A DNA stretch of 64,000 nucleotides from Thalassobium sp. GTDB lineage: Bacteria; Pseudomonadota; Gammaproteobacteria; Pseudomonadales; Oceanobacteraceae. The stretch is taken from the NCBI GenBank assembly GCA_002733205.1, contig NVUW01000005.1, positions 186,001-250,000 on the forward strand. Reading direction: 5' to 3'. Below are positions 8,109 to 15,500 of the stretch, piece by piece; position 1 is the first letter of the stretch, and each line of letters starts with the position of its first letter. The notes beneath the pieces are model-generated. The model saw nothing but the letters and a program-made list of their open reading frames with translations, made no database searches and was not told the origin of the DNA. Position numbers and translations under genes: made by a program.

Positions 8109-8172
8109 AGCTAACGCCTAGGCTAAGGGGCGGCGCTTTGCGCCGTCCAATGCCTTAAGCCCCTTGTTATGA
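8109..8172 (-). repeat. attC site of cassette 3
   Basis: On the minus strand TAACAAGGGGCTTAAGGC leads to a GGCGC-AAA-GCGCC tip, and the site returns through CCCCTTAGCC to GGCGTTAGC. About 64 bp, short chromosomal type. The ORF stop codon overlaps R''. Confidence 0.8.
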
Positions 8173-8553
8173 GCCTTCTGGATCGCTTTTATATTTGAAC
8201 TCGTATGAAGTGCACCGACTATTGCCGTAGCTAAAGGTTACTTCAAATTCATATTTATCACTTCTTATAGCAGCGATAAACTCCGGCAACTCATTATCTA
8301 ATTTGTTAACCTGAGCAGTCTTAGATATCAGGTTTCCATCTTCAAGAATTGAATACGCCCCAGAGTAGTAAGGCATATCCTTGAACTCATTCGGTGCGAC
8401 AATTTGTAGCTCTTTACAGTCTTCACAAAGTATAGAGTCTCTAATCAAAACTCTGAACCCGTGATTTTCTGAGACTTCTAGCTGTTTCGGGCCAATCACG
8501 CATGCAAGTGAAACCTGCGAGATGAAAAGAGTTATAAAAGTTTGATTTTTCAT
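8167..8553 (-). CDS. Cassette ORF 3: putative secreted protein of unknown function
   Basis: This 128-residue protein begins with a short basic N-terminus and a hydrophobic stretch (MKNQTFITLFISQVSLACV) that could be a signal peptide or a lipoprotein signal (SLAC). The mature part has a Cys pair, LCEDCKEL, and a C-terminal segment with another Cys (RCTSYEFKY). No family is recognised. Envelope location is inferred from the leader only. The start codon lies close to the preceding attC, as usual for cassettes. Confidence 0.7.
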   Translation of the reverse strand: MKNQTFITLFISQVSLACVIGPKQLEVSENHGFRVLIRDSILCEDCKELQIVAPNEFKDMPYYSGAYSILEDGNLISKTAQVNKLDNELPEFIAAIRSDKYEFEVTFSYGNSRCTSYEFKYKSDPEGS

Positions 8554-8559
8554 TTACGG

Positions 8560-8690
8560 CTCATAACTCCGCCATTTGCGGAAAATTTGGAGTGGTACTT
8601 TTTGTGTTAGCGTAGCGTTAAAATACAAAGCGAACCACAGAAAATTTGTCCAGCCAGCTTGCTGGCGATGCATGATGGCTTTTTTATAAG
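8560..8690 (-). repeat. attC site of cassette 4
   Basis: On the minus strand it runs from TTATAAAAAAGCC to GGCGGAGTTATG. The arms GGACAAATTTTC and GGAAAATTTGG (plus strand) pair across the site, and CGCCAGC-AA-GCTGGC makes an extra hairpin. About 131 bp. R'' is degenerate (ATAAA instead of ATAAC), which may impair recombination. Confidence 0.7.
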
Positions 8691-9106
8691 GGGACTTGCC
8701 ACGCTTGCTCTTTATATTTGATTACGAAATCACGCGCTTCACTAAGAGTTTTTGGGTAGTCCACTCTATAGTGACCACCATCTTCTTTTAGCTCGTAAAC
8801 ATGCTGGAACAAAAAGCCATGATCCACCAAAAACCTAACTTTTTTCCACTGACTTTCGTCTGACTTCTTCGGTGCTTTAAAGTAGCGCCCAACATTTGCC
8901 ATTTTATCTTTGCATACTGGGCACTCCATTGATTTAGGATAATCACATGGAGGCACATCAAAGTGGCGCTTATGTGCAGTTTTACAAGTAAAGCACGCGA
9001 AAGACATAGCATATTCAGGGCCATAAACATTAGGTGCAGGCTCTTTCGGTTTTCTAAAGCCGGCATCTCTTCTTAGCGCCATTTTACGTTGTTTTTCTTC
9101 AGACAT
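8684..9106 (-). CDS. Cassette ORF 4: zinc-ribbon protein of unknown function
   Basis: This 140-residue protein carries two CxxC knuckles, CFTC (about residues 38-41) and CPVC (about 62-65), separated by a segment containing HKRHFDVPPCDYP. This predicts a zinc ribbon. A basic N-terminus and a helical C-terminus with YPKTLSEARDFVIKYKEQAW surround it. It resembles zinc-ribbon cassette proteins of marine gammaproteobacteria, as far as I recall. It is cytosolic, with nucleic-acid binding possible but unproven. The stop codon overlaps the R'' box of its attC. Confidence 0.75.
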   Translation of the reverse strand: MSEEKQRKMALRRDAGFRKPKEPAPNVYGPEYAMSFACFTCKTAHKRHFDVPPCDYPKSMECPVCKDKMANVGRYFKAPKKSDESQWKKVRFLVDHGFLFQHVYELKEDGGHYRVDYPKTLSEARDFVIKYKEQAWQVPL

Positions 9107-9112
9107 AATTAT

Positions 9113-9183
9113 TTATAACGCCGCCAACAACGGCAAGGCTGTCCAGATAGCGCAGCGAACGATGTTGCTTGGCCTTGTTAAGT
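9113..9183 (-). repeat. attC site of cassette 5
   Basis: On the minus strand the site goes from TTAACAAGGCCAAGCAAC to GTTGTTGGCGGCGTTAT. The outer arms pair, and the centre holds GCTGCGC. About 71 bp. The ORF stop lies inside R''. Confidence 0.8.
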
Positions 9184-9489
9184 ACCCACATTTTGCAACT
9201 CACTTATTTGTTGCTGTAAATCATTTGGTACATTAACCCACTGAGTATCATTATTTATATTTAGTTTTGTGCCTTGAATTTCAGCGCCTGATACTATTTG
9301 TTTAAACCAATCAAGGTATGACCACTTTCTTGGCTTTTCACCATAAAGATAACTATTATCTTTATCCCAATGAACCTCAATTGCTTCTCGATACATCATG
9401 GGAAATTTTGATGATGATGGTTTTACATATAACCTTTCCTCATCATCAATTCCTATTTCTTGGATCACATCTTCTTTCATCATTGCCAC
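9178..9489 (-). CDS. Cassette ORF 5: small protein of unknown function
   Basis: This 103-residue acidic protein includes EEIGIDDEERLYV-like N-terminal strands, MYREAIEVHWDKDNSYLYG and PRKWSYLDWFKQIVSGAEIQGTKL. I recognise no family. There is no signal peptide or membrane helix. The pattern of short strands followed by a Trp-rich helix suggests a compact alpha/beta fold, nothing more. Alternative starts exist at the first two Met codons. It is bounded by good attC sites on both sides, so it is a bona fide cassette. Confidence 0.7.
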   Translation of the reverse strand: MAMMKEDVIQEIGIDDEERLYVKPSSSKFPMMYREAIEVHWDKDNSYLYGEKPRKWSYLDWFKQIVSGAEIQGTKLNINNDTQWVNVPNDLQQQISELQNVGT

Positions 9490-9549
9490 TTAACGCCTCA
9501 AGAAGAGGCGTGCGCTTTTTGCGCGTCCTTCTTGCTTGATTTGTTAGGC
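9488..9549 (-). repeat. attC site of cassette 6 with perfect core boxes
   Basis: On the minus strand R'' is GCCTAAC (matches RYYYAAC) and R' is GTTAAGT (matches GTTRRRY). The arms TCAAGCAAGAAGG and CTTCTTGA pair around GCGC-AAAAA-GCGC. 62 bp. Most of it is translated as the end of the cassette 6 ORF. Confidence 0.9.
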
Positions 9550-10217
9550 TTAGCTTTTCGATATAGCTGCAATACTGCCAGCCTCTTTATTTCTGATTCT
9601 ATGCCAGACCAACCAAGATAATAATTGCCGCCACTTGAGTGTGATTTATATGTCAATAAGCTATCACTGGAGACTTTTTCTACCGACATAGCTGGGTTCT
9701 TGGACGCTAGAATAATTACTGAATCTCTTGGGCCTGGCCTCACATTCCAAAACCGACTACTTGGAAGAAACGACATTGCTACACCATTGATTGGGGCACC
9801 AATCTTCAAATAGTTATTAAGCGCTCCTTCTATTTTATTAAGACCGTAGGCTACGTCATTGGTTGTTGCATCAGGAGAATAACCGGATAGAGGGTTTCTA
9901 TTGTTGATTTCAGTTACCAATACACAGGTGTTTTGACTACGAAATATTAAGCAGGGTAATTGCTTGATATAAAATACAGTTCCTCTAGTTCTTCTCTTCT
10001 CTGCGTATTCTTTAGCGGATTCGAAAGTAGTATGCATGCAACCGTTTGCATACTGAGTTACCCATGTACTATGCCAAGCATTCCTTCCTGTATGAACGTA
10101 ATAAATTAGCCCCCTAGAAATTCCTTTTAGAGGACTACTATCCAGTAGATGTGTAGATGCTTGTACGAGTTCCATGATAGAGCCTAACAGTTTCTTAGTA
10201 GGCATGCTCACTAACAC
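9498..10217 (-). CDS. Cassette ORF 6: uncharacterised 239-residue protein
   Basis: The protein contains SRGLIYYVHTGRNAWHSTWV, FESAKEYAEKRRTRGTVFYI, VLVTEINNRNPLSGYSPDA and FLPSSRFWNVRPGPRDSVII. No family is recognised. No membrane helix is evident. The last 15 or so residues (NKSSKKDAQKAHASS) are encoded by the attC site itself, so the tail is basic and determined by recombination-site sequence. Start 10217 lies 26 nt inside the cassette from the core site at 10243-10249, giving the short leader typical of cassettes; internal Met codons at residues 5 and 15 are alternatives. This is the first cassette of the array as visible here. Confidence 0.75.
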   Translation of the reverse strand: MLVSMPTKKLLGSIMELVQASTHLLDSSPLKGISRGLIYYVHTGRNAWHSTWVTQYANGCMHTTFESAKEYAEKRRTRGTVFYIKQLPCLIFRSQNTCVLVTEINNRNPLSGYSPDATTNDVAYGLNKIEGALNNYLKIGAPINGVAMSFLPSSRFWNVRPGPRDSVIILASKNPAMSVEKVSSDSLLTYKSHSSGGNYYLGWSGIESEIKRLAVLQLYRKAKPNKSSKKDAQKAHASS

Positions 10218-10242
10218 ACCTGATCCCTTATTCAGATCTCCA

Positions 10243-10249
10243 GCCTAAC
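10243..10249 (-). repeat. Right-end integron core site
   Basis: GCCTAAC on the plus strand is GTTAGGC on the minus strand, a perfect R' core (GTTRRRY) just upstream of cassette ORF 6. It marks the cassette insertion point. I cannot tell whether the flanking DNA is an attI or another attC. Confidence 0.6.
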
Positions 10250-10896
10250 CTATTGTCTGGGCTGTAAAAATCATCGTTATTTTCTTTCTTGTCAGGATGT
10301 AAACGCGCATGCGCGCTTTTATCCTGAACCGTTCTTTACATTTTGCGCGTTATCACTTTTCTCAGAATCCTAAGTGATTGATTTTCTTGCCTTCTTTCTG
10401 GACCGAAGGTGTCAGTCCGCGCATACGCGTTTTGCTAATGGCGCGTAAACGCGCATCAAATTTCGCAAACAGTAAAATATACTGGTTGTTCGTACATTAT
10501 TTTGCTTTGGTGATTTTCAGTGCTTTCCGGCAGTAAAAATCGTTCAGGTGATGCTTGTAGTCCAGTCACGCTGCCGCCCATCCTTATAAACGCCGGGCAG
10601 GAATCGCGTGGCTTTATCATTCGGGATTGCTAGCGGGGAGGGCGGTCGTTTTGATTGTAAGTGCTGGCTCTGTTGTATTAACTATCTGGCGCATCCCTGC
10701 TGTGGCTTGAGAGTACTGAAGTTTTAGGATGGGTTCAATAATTGATAGAAATGGTTACAAGTGGCAAAAGGCGACAGCAGCGCGATTTCCGCTATGCGGA
10801 ACGGTCTGGCCGGTGGGCAGGGTATAGGTGAAGGATGCCGGAGGGATAAGATAGAAACGGTTAGCGAGGTCTTTTAGTGTCTGGAATGGTAGTGGT
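10250..10896. other. Gene-free stretch with GCGC-rich hairpins next to the integron
   Basis: No convincing ORF is present on either strand. Near the array, TCAGGATGTAAACGCGC (10292-10308) pairs imperfectly with GCGCGCTTTTATCCTGA (10311-10327). Related GCGC-bearing motifs recur at about 10419-10432 (CCGCGCATACGCG) and 10441-10457 (GCGCGTAAACGCGC). This is where an attI, a cassette promoter and intI would be expected. I found no IntI-like sequence, so it may be decayed integron platform or unrelated DNA. Confidence 0.4.
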
Positions 10897-11118
10897 TTAG
10901 CATTTCAGCTGGTCACGTACCCGCATCAGTGCAAAACCCAGCAAATTCTGGCCCTGCCAGTTATGTGGCTCCGCGGCTGTCGGATCGTCGGCCGTCAGGC
11001 CAATTCCCCATGCTGCATCCACAGGGCTGGCCTCTACCAGAATGCTGTCCCCGGTATCGAGCAGAAATTCCTTCAGCTCCGGGTTTTGCGAAGCAGAACC
11101 GTCAATTTGGCACCACAC
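10897..11118 (-). pseudogene. NADAR (YbiA/DUF1768) family gene, N-terminal half missing
   Basis: The frame encodes SQNPELKEFLLDTGDSILVEASPVDAAWGIGL followed by WQGQNLLGFALMRVRDQL, the C-terminal half of the NADAR fold. Complete members are about 150-180 residues; here about 73 remain, preceded by MWCQIDGSA, which does not match the family. The N-terminal half with its conserved N-terminal active-site residues is gone. NADAR proteins act on ADP-ribosyl or riboflavin-pathway substrates. With only the C-terminal part left, this copy is almost certainly non-functional. It lies 12 bases from the next gene, so the deletion probably happened when the neighbouring DNA was acquired. Confidence 0.75.
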
Positions 11119-11129
11119 TTCATTTTTTA

Positions 11130-12080
11130 TTAAGAATCGCTGTTAAGCGGTTTATGAGAATCATCCAGCCATGACCTTATATCCTGTACAACGTCGTCAA
11201 CCCTGCTGCTTCCGTCGGGCCTTTTAAATGAATGATCAAGGTTGTTATACATCTTAAATTCAATATTGGGCTGGTCTTTAGAGAGTTCTGTCGCTTGCTC
11301 CTGAGCCAGGCGTACGGAAACATTTTTATCCATCCCCGACTGAATGAGTAACAGTGGGGTTTCTACTTTGGATAGTATTGCGGTCTGGTCAATTTCAAAC
11401 ATGTTTCGCCACCACCGGTAACCATGCCCGCTCATACTCAGCTCAAAGGGTTCGCTGTTGAGGATATGTTTATAAAAGCCGGTAAAGCCATTCGCGGCTT
11501 CCTGGTATGCCTCAGCGGATGGAGACTGGGATTTTATATTGTGCAAAACATCGTCTATAAATCTGGGGGCACCACCGTTGAGTGATACGGTGGCATTAAT
11601 GTAACTCAATTCTGAAGCGAGCAGGTTGGCAACGACAGCACCTTCACTCCCTCCGAGCAGGACGATTCTTTTGTATTTTCTTTCTTTGCGTAAAGTGCTT
11701 AACACCTGGGTGTAGTCTTTCACCCTCTGCTTTGGTGAGTCGTTTTCGATATAGGCAGCAGGGCAGTCATCCCTTTCAGAAGCGTTGCTCCAGGGTAATT
11801 CGGCGCTAATGCCATATTTCTCAACCGTTAAAATACTGGCTTGCGGTATAACCGCTGAGAATTCGCTGTTAATCCGCTTGTTGTGGCGGACGCTGTTGCA
11901 ATCGGAACCCTGTATTAATACCAGCAGTGTCTTCTCCGGGTTATCCTGAGCAAGCAGATAGTAGGTGATGTTTGTACCATCGTTTCTGGCTATCTCGAAG
12001 GATTCCGTAGCAGGTAAGTCTCGGGAGCAGACCGCCTGAGAGATGAGCAGTACGAACAGCGTTAAGGCTTTAATGTTCAT
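11130..12080 (-). CDS. Exported alpha/beta hydrolase
   Basis: This 316-residue protein has an N-terminal signal peptide (MNIKALTLFVLLISQAVCS). The alpha/beta-hydrolase core shows an oxyanion region around LVLIQGSDCNS, a nucleophile elbow GGSEG (about residue 145), an acid in SGMDKNVS and a catalytic His in LDHSFK near the C-terminus. Two Cys (DCNS, DDCPAA) could form a periplasmic disulphide. It is probably a periplasmic esterase or peptidase-like hydrolase; substrate unknown. It overlaps the upstream DUF998 gene by 4 nt, so the two are coupled. Confidence 0.8.
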   Translation of the reverse strand: MNIKALTLFVLLISQAVCSRDLPATESFEIARNDGTNITYYLLAQDNPEKTLLVLIQGSDCNSVRHNKRINSEFSAVIPQASILTVEKYGISAELPWSNASERDDCPAAYIENDSPKQRVKDYTQVLSTLRKERKYKRIVLLGGSEGAVVANLLASELSYINATVSLNGGAPRFIDDVLHNIKSQSPSAEAYQEAANGFTGFYKHILNSEPFELSMSGHGYRWWRNMFEIDQTAILSKVETPLLLIQSGMDKNVSVRLAQEQATELSKDQPNIEFKMYNNLDHSFKRPDGSSRVDDVVQDIRSWLDDSHKPLNSDS

Positions 12081-12673
12081 ACGCTCATGAAGGCAGAATA
12101 ACCAAACAACCAGAGAATCTGGAAGCCGTAACTCAGCCGCTGGTGAGTGCCCGGGTTGGTTTTTTCTTTAAAGGATACGCTCAGCCGGTATGTAAAATAA
12201 AAACAGCCAAGCAGGCAGATAAATGAAAATACTCTGATGGCTGTCGGGTAGGCATCCGAAAAGACTGCAATTGCCGGGGCAACAATAAACGACAGCAATA
12301 GAACCACTCCTGACCAGGAATGAATCTGGCAAGGTATGGTCGGGGTCGTGGTGTATGGGTCCGCATCCATAGGGAAAAAGCCACAAACCCAGGTACTTAA
12401 CCCATGAATGACAACCATAATACCGATTGCAACGGTTGCGGTGCTCTCTGCATAGGTGCTGATCAGGTAGTATCCAAACAGGATAAATAAGAGCCCTAAA
12501 GGATAATTGTTGATCAGTGGAGAGAGTTTCTGGGTTGGACTGCCAGCAGCACCCAGCTCGCTGCAGAATTGCCTGGAATGGCTGTAGTTCGGATAGAACA
12601 ATGAGGCAATAATAACGCCTGCTACAATCCAGATGGAAGCAATGGTTCCCGTGTAAGAAATCAAGCTAAGCAC
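12077..12673 (-). CDS. DUF998 family membrane protein
   Basis: This 198-residue protein has six probable membrane helices, including a first helix with SIWIVAGVIIASLFYP, the conserved SELGAAGSPTQ loop after helix 1, and GLSTWVCGFFPMDADPYTT between helices 3 and 4. These are characteristic of the DUF998 family, whose function is unknown. It sits in the inner membrane. The ATGA overlap with the downstream hydrolase indicates a two-gene operon, suggesting the hydrolase and the membrane protein act together. Confidence 0.8.
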   Translation of the reverse strand: MLSLISYTGTIASIWIVAGVIIASLFYPNYSHSRQFCSELGAAGSPTQKLSPLINNYPLGLLFILFGYYLISTYAESTATVAIGIMVVIHGLSTWVCGFFPMDADPYTTTPTIPCQIHSWSGVVLLLSFIVAPAIAVFSDAYPTAIRVFSFICLLGCFYFTYRLSVSFKEKTNPGTHQRLSYGFQILWLFGYSAFMSV

Positions 12674-12999
12674 GTTTAAATTCCCTCTGACAGTTGGTCA
12701 TTTAATGCCGGGCCGGTTTCGCCGCACAAACAGTTCAGTCGCCCCTTTTACACCATTATCAGGCGTGTTTATCGCTGCTCATATTGTCTGTTGTTGAGTG
12801 GGTAGTCAATGCGCGAGGGGAGAGGCTGGGCCGGATTGAACCTGCGGGATGTTTGCAGGTATGCAGGTTCTGCGTTCCTTTATCCGGATTATGGATAGGT
12901 TCCGTTGCCAGAGAACCGTGCCGGGCCGAAGAGCGGCACTCTCTGCATCAATCTGTGTCGCCAATCTGTTAGAATCCGGCGACTGAACTCCAGAGGCCC
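12674..12999. promoter_or_regulatory. Divergent intergenic region with extended -10 promoter for the helicase
   Basis: TGTTAGAAT (12967-12975) is an extended -10 element 24 nt before the helicase start; the -35 is weak. A 62-codon plus-strand frame at 12784 has no ribosome binding site or family signature and is not called. Nothing else is evident. Confidence 0.4.
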
Positions 13000-15441
13000 G
13001 TGCCCGCTTTGACTAACAGTAACTTACCTCCCAATACGCCTTCCGGCCATGCGCTTGCTGTGCCTTCTGCACAGGAACAGCAAACGGCGCAGGTAAGCCG
13101 GGCGCCGCAGCAGGCGCAGCTGACACCGCAGCAGGCACAGGTGATTGCGCATCAGCAGGGTCATGCCAAGGTGGTGGCGGTGGCGGGTGCGGGTAAAACC
13201 ACCACGCTGACGCACTTTATTGCTGCCCGTCTGAGCGAGGGGGTAAGCCCGCGGCGTCTGCTGGTGCTGATGTATAACCGTGCCGCACGGGAAGATTTTG
13301 AGGCCAAGTTAGGTCGCTTATTGCCTCGTCAGACTCTGCCGGAAGTGCGAACGTTTCATTCGCTGGGGCTGCGTATTTACCAGCGCTTAATTGCCCAGGG
13401 TGTCTTGCCGCCGTTTCAGGGCAAGCCGTTATCCGATGGCGAAATGGAGCCTATTGTCTGGCGTTTACTGCAGCAACTGGCGGATGACGATACCCGCCAG
13501 GAAATTCTGTCACAGCGGAAAAAATGGGTTGAACCGGCACTGGCCTTTATCGATCTGGTGAAGTCTGGCCTGCAACCACCGGCTGAGGTATTTGACGCAC
13601 TGGAACTGCCCGACAGCTGCAAAATATTTATCGACCTGTTTGATCTGTTTGAAGACTGGCGCCGTCAGCAACGGCGCATCAGCTATTCCGATATGCTCTA
13701 CGATACGGTCATGGCCTTTATTTATCAGCCGGAAGTCGCCGCGCAGTTTGGCGGCCATATGCAGTGGATTCTGGTGGATGAATATCAGGATATTAATGCC
13801 ATTCAGCAGCATCTGCTGGAAGTACTCTACGGTGGCCGCGGTTCGGTGATGGTGATCGGTGACCCGGATCAGACGATTTATGAATTCCGTGGATCAAAGC
13901 CGGAATTTATTGTGCAGAAGTTTGATCAACAGATGCAGCAGGTCAGCACTTACCAATTACCGCATACCTTTCGCTATGGTCATGCGTTATCGCTGTTGGC
14001 CAATCATCTGATAACCCATAATAAAGAGCGTGAGCCGGTGTTGTGTTTATCGCATCCGTCCACGCCGCAGACGAAAGCCAAACTGCATTTTGCCCGTTAT
14101 GAACCGGCGCTGATTTTAACCCTGATTAAAAGCGAGGCAGAAAAGCAGCCGCTGGAAAATATCGCCGTTATTAACCGCTTATGGGCGTTATGTGCGCCGA
14201 TAGAGCTGGGGCTTTTGCAGGCCGGCATTCCGTATCAGCTGCATAATTCGCAGTCGGTACTGGATCGCTGGGAGCTGCAGATTTTCTGGATCTTGCTGGA
14301 AATCTCGGCCGGGCGTTTTGCTGCACGTAATACCGAACAGCGTACCGATGCCTGGTTGCAGGTATTAACCACGCCTTATCCTAAGATTAAACGCTCAACG
14401 CTGGAGCAGATTTCCCGCACGCTGGCGCAGGCCGATGCCGATTTTGGCGAGGCCTTGCAGGCGGCGGTGCCGGACGATATGAGTAAATGGCAGCGTCAGC
14501 AGCTGGATGCCCGCGCTGAAATTCTTGCCAGTGCTGAGCATGTGGCGATGCCCGCGCATCGTTTATTGCAGCAGTATATTGATCAGTCGGGGCTGGAAGA
14601 TGGTATTGCCGACAGTGCGTTTTCGGCGCAGCAGATTGAAGACCGGCTGCAAACTATTAAAGCCTTTGTGCGTTTTATGCGTGAGTCGGAGCAGAGCAGC
14701 CGAACGGCTCTGGATTATTTACAGCAATTAAAAGCGCAGCGCCTGAAGCAAAGCCGCGAGCGTAAAGGGGGAGTGCATTTAACCTCGATACATAAAAGCA
14801 AAGGTCTGGAATGGCCGGTGGTGATTATTCCCGGTTTAAATGCCCATTATTATCCTTATACCCCGGAAGGTGAATTCACTACCCCAGCCAGCGAAGAAAG
14901 TGAGCGGCGTTTACTCTATGTGGCGATGACCCGCGCCATACAGCAACTGCATTTAATTGCGCCTGATCCCCAAAAAGATCAGAAGCGCGGGCCGGGGCAA
15001 AGTTCGGCACGGGATTGGAGCAGCCGTTTTCAGCAGGAATTAATGGTTGAACGCAGCGTTGATATGGCTCGCGCCATCTATGCCGGTGACGACTCCGTTG
15101 CGCTGAAAGTTCAGCATGGCAGTCCGGCGGATTGGCTGCATAATTACTGTCAAACGCTGGATATTCAACTGAATTTTACCCTCGACACGTCTTCTGCCAT
15201 TGGCTGTGAAGGTAGTGTACAGCGCCGTGCAGCTCCGGGTTATCCGAAAGCACCTGCCAATTATATTATTGAACAGAAATACTCCGCCGCAGCAACACAG
15301 CGCCGTATCCGTCACGATACACTGGGCAGTGGTGTCGTGCTGGCGGAAGATGAGCGTTATATTAAAATCCGTTTCGACGGCGAAGCTCAGGCGCGTACGC
15401 TGGATAAAAAAACCGCCAGTGCCTTTATGGAAAATGAATAA
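13000..15441 (+). CDS. UvrD/Rep-type superfamily 1 DNA helicase
   Basis: This 813-residue protein has an N-terminal Gln/Ala/Pro-rich tail of about 40 residues, then a Q-motif (LTPQQAQVIAH) and Walker A VAGAGKTTT (K66, T67). Further motifs are Walker B DEYQDINA (from D260), GDPDQTIYEFRGS (motif III), HKSKGLEWPVVIIPGL (motif V, from about 598) and RLLYVAMTRA (motif VI, about 637). The C-terminal extension differs from UvrD and ends with a small beta-rich tail (RHDTLGSGVVLAEDERYIKIRF), as also seen in PcrA/UvrD tails. It likely unwinds DNA 3'-to-5' in repair or restart. It starts with GTG at 13000 preceded by AGAGG. The next gene begins 60 nt downstream. Confidence 0.9.
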   Translation: MPALTNSNLPPNTPSGHALAVPSAQEQQTAQVSRAPQQAQLTPQQAQVIAHQQGHAKVVAVAGAGKTTTLTHFIAARLSEGVSPRRLLVLMYNRAAREDFEAKLGRLLPRQTLPEVRTFHSLGLRIYQRLIAQGVLPPFQGKPLSDGEMEPIVWRLLQQLADDDTRQEILSQRKKWVEPALAFIDLVKSGLQPPAEVFDALELPDSCKIFIDLFDLFEDWRRQQRRISYSDMLYDTVMAFIYQPEVAAQFGGHMQWILVDEYQDINAIQQHLLEVLYGGRGSVMVIGDPDQTIYEFRGSKPEFIVQKFDQQMQQVSTYQLPHTFRYGHALSLLANHLITHNKEREPVLCLSHPSTPQTKAKLHFARYEPALILTLIKSEAEKQPLENIAVINRLWALCAPIELGLLQAGIPYQLHNSQSVLDRWELQIFWILLEISAGRFAARNTEQRTDAWLQVLTTPYPKIKRSTLEQISRTLAQADADFGEALQAAVPDDMSKWQRQQLDARAEILASAEHVAMPAHRLLQQYIDQSGLEDGIADSAFSAQQIEDRLQTIKAFVRFMRESEQSSRTALDYLQQLKAQRLKQSRERKGGVHLTSIHKSKGLEWPVVIIPGLNAHYYPYTPEGEFTTPASEESERRLLYVAMTRAIQQLHLIAPDPQKDQKRGPGQSSARDWSSRFQQELMVERSVDMARAIYAGDDSVALKVQHGSPADWLHNYCQTLDIQLNFTLDTSSAIGCEGSVQRRAAPGYPKAPANYIIEQKYSAAATQRRIRHDTLGSGVVLAEDERYIKIRFDGEAQARTLDKKTASAFMENE

Positions 15442-15500
15442 CCGGCCAGGTCGGTTTATTGCCTGTAAGCAATGCCGATAAGCAGCAGGAGAAAAGAGAC

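Larger units (their letters stand above)
7196..10249 (-). mobile_element. Integron gene-cassette array (integrase not in window)
   Basis: Six short ORFs all lie on the minus strand. Each ends in or next to an imperfect palindrome bounded by RYYYAAC and GTTRRRY-like core sites. That is the layout of integron cassettes with attC sites. Five complete attC sites (about 62, 64, 71, 112 and 131 bp), one remnant at the left end and one perfect core site (GCCTAAC on the plus strand) at the right end are visible. ORF composition is clearly AT-richer than the flanks. An intI gene would be expected on the plus strand right of 10250 and I see none, so in this window it behaves as a cluster of attC lacking an integrase. 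Confidence 0.85.

Noticed and set aside
10250..11120. Decayed integron integrase gene
   Set aside because: Read in both directions; no IntI motif or tyrosine-recombinase box could be recognised.
12784..12972. 62-codon plus-strand ORF before the helicase
   Set aside because: No ribosome binding site, no family resemblance, overlaps the promoter region.
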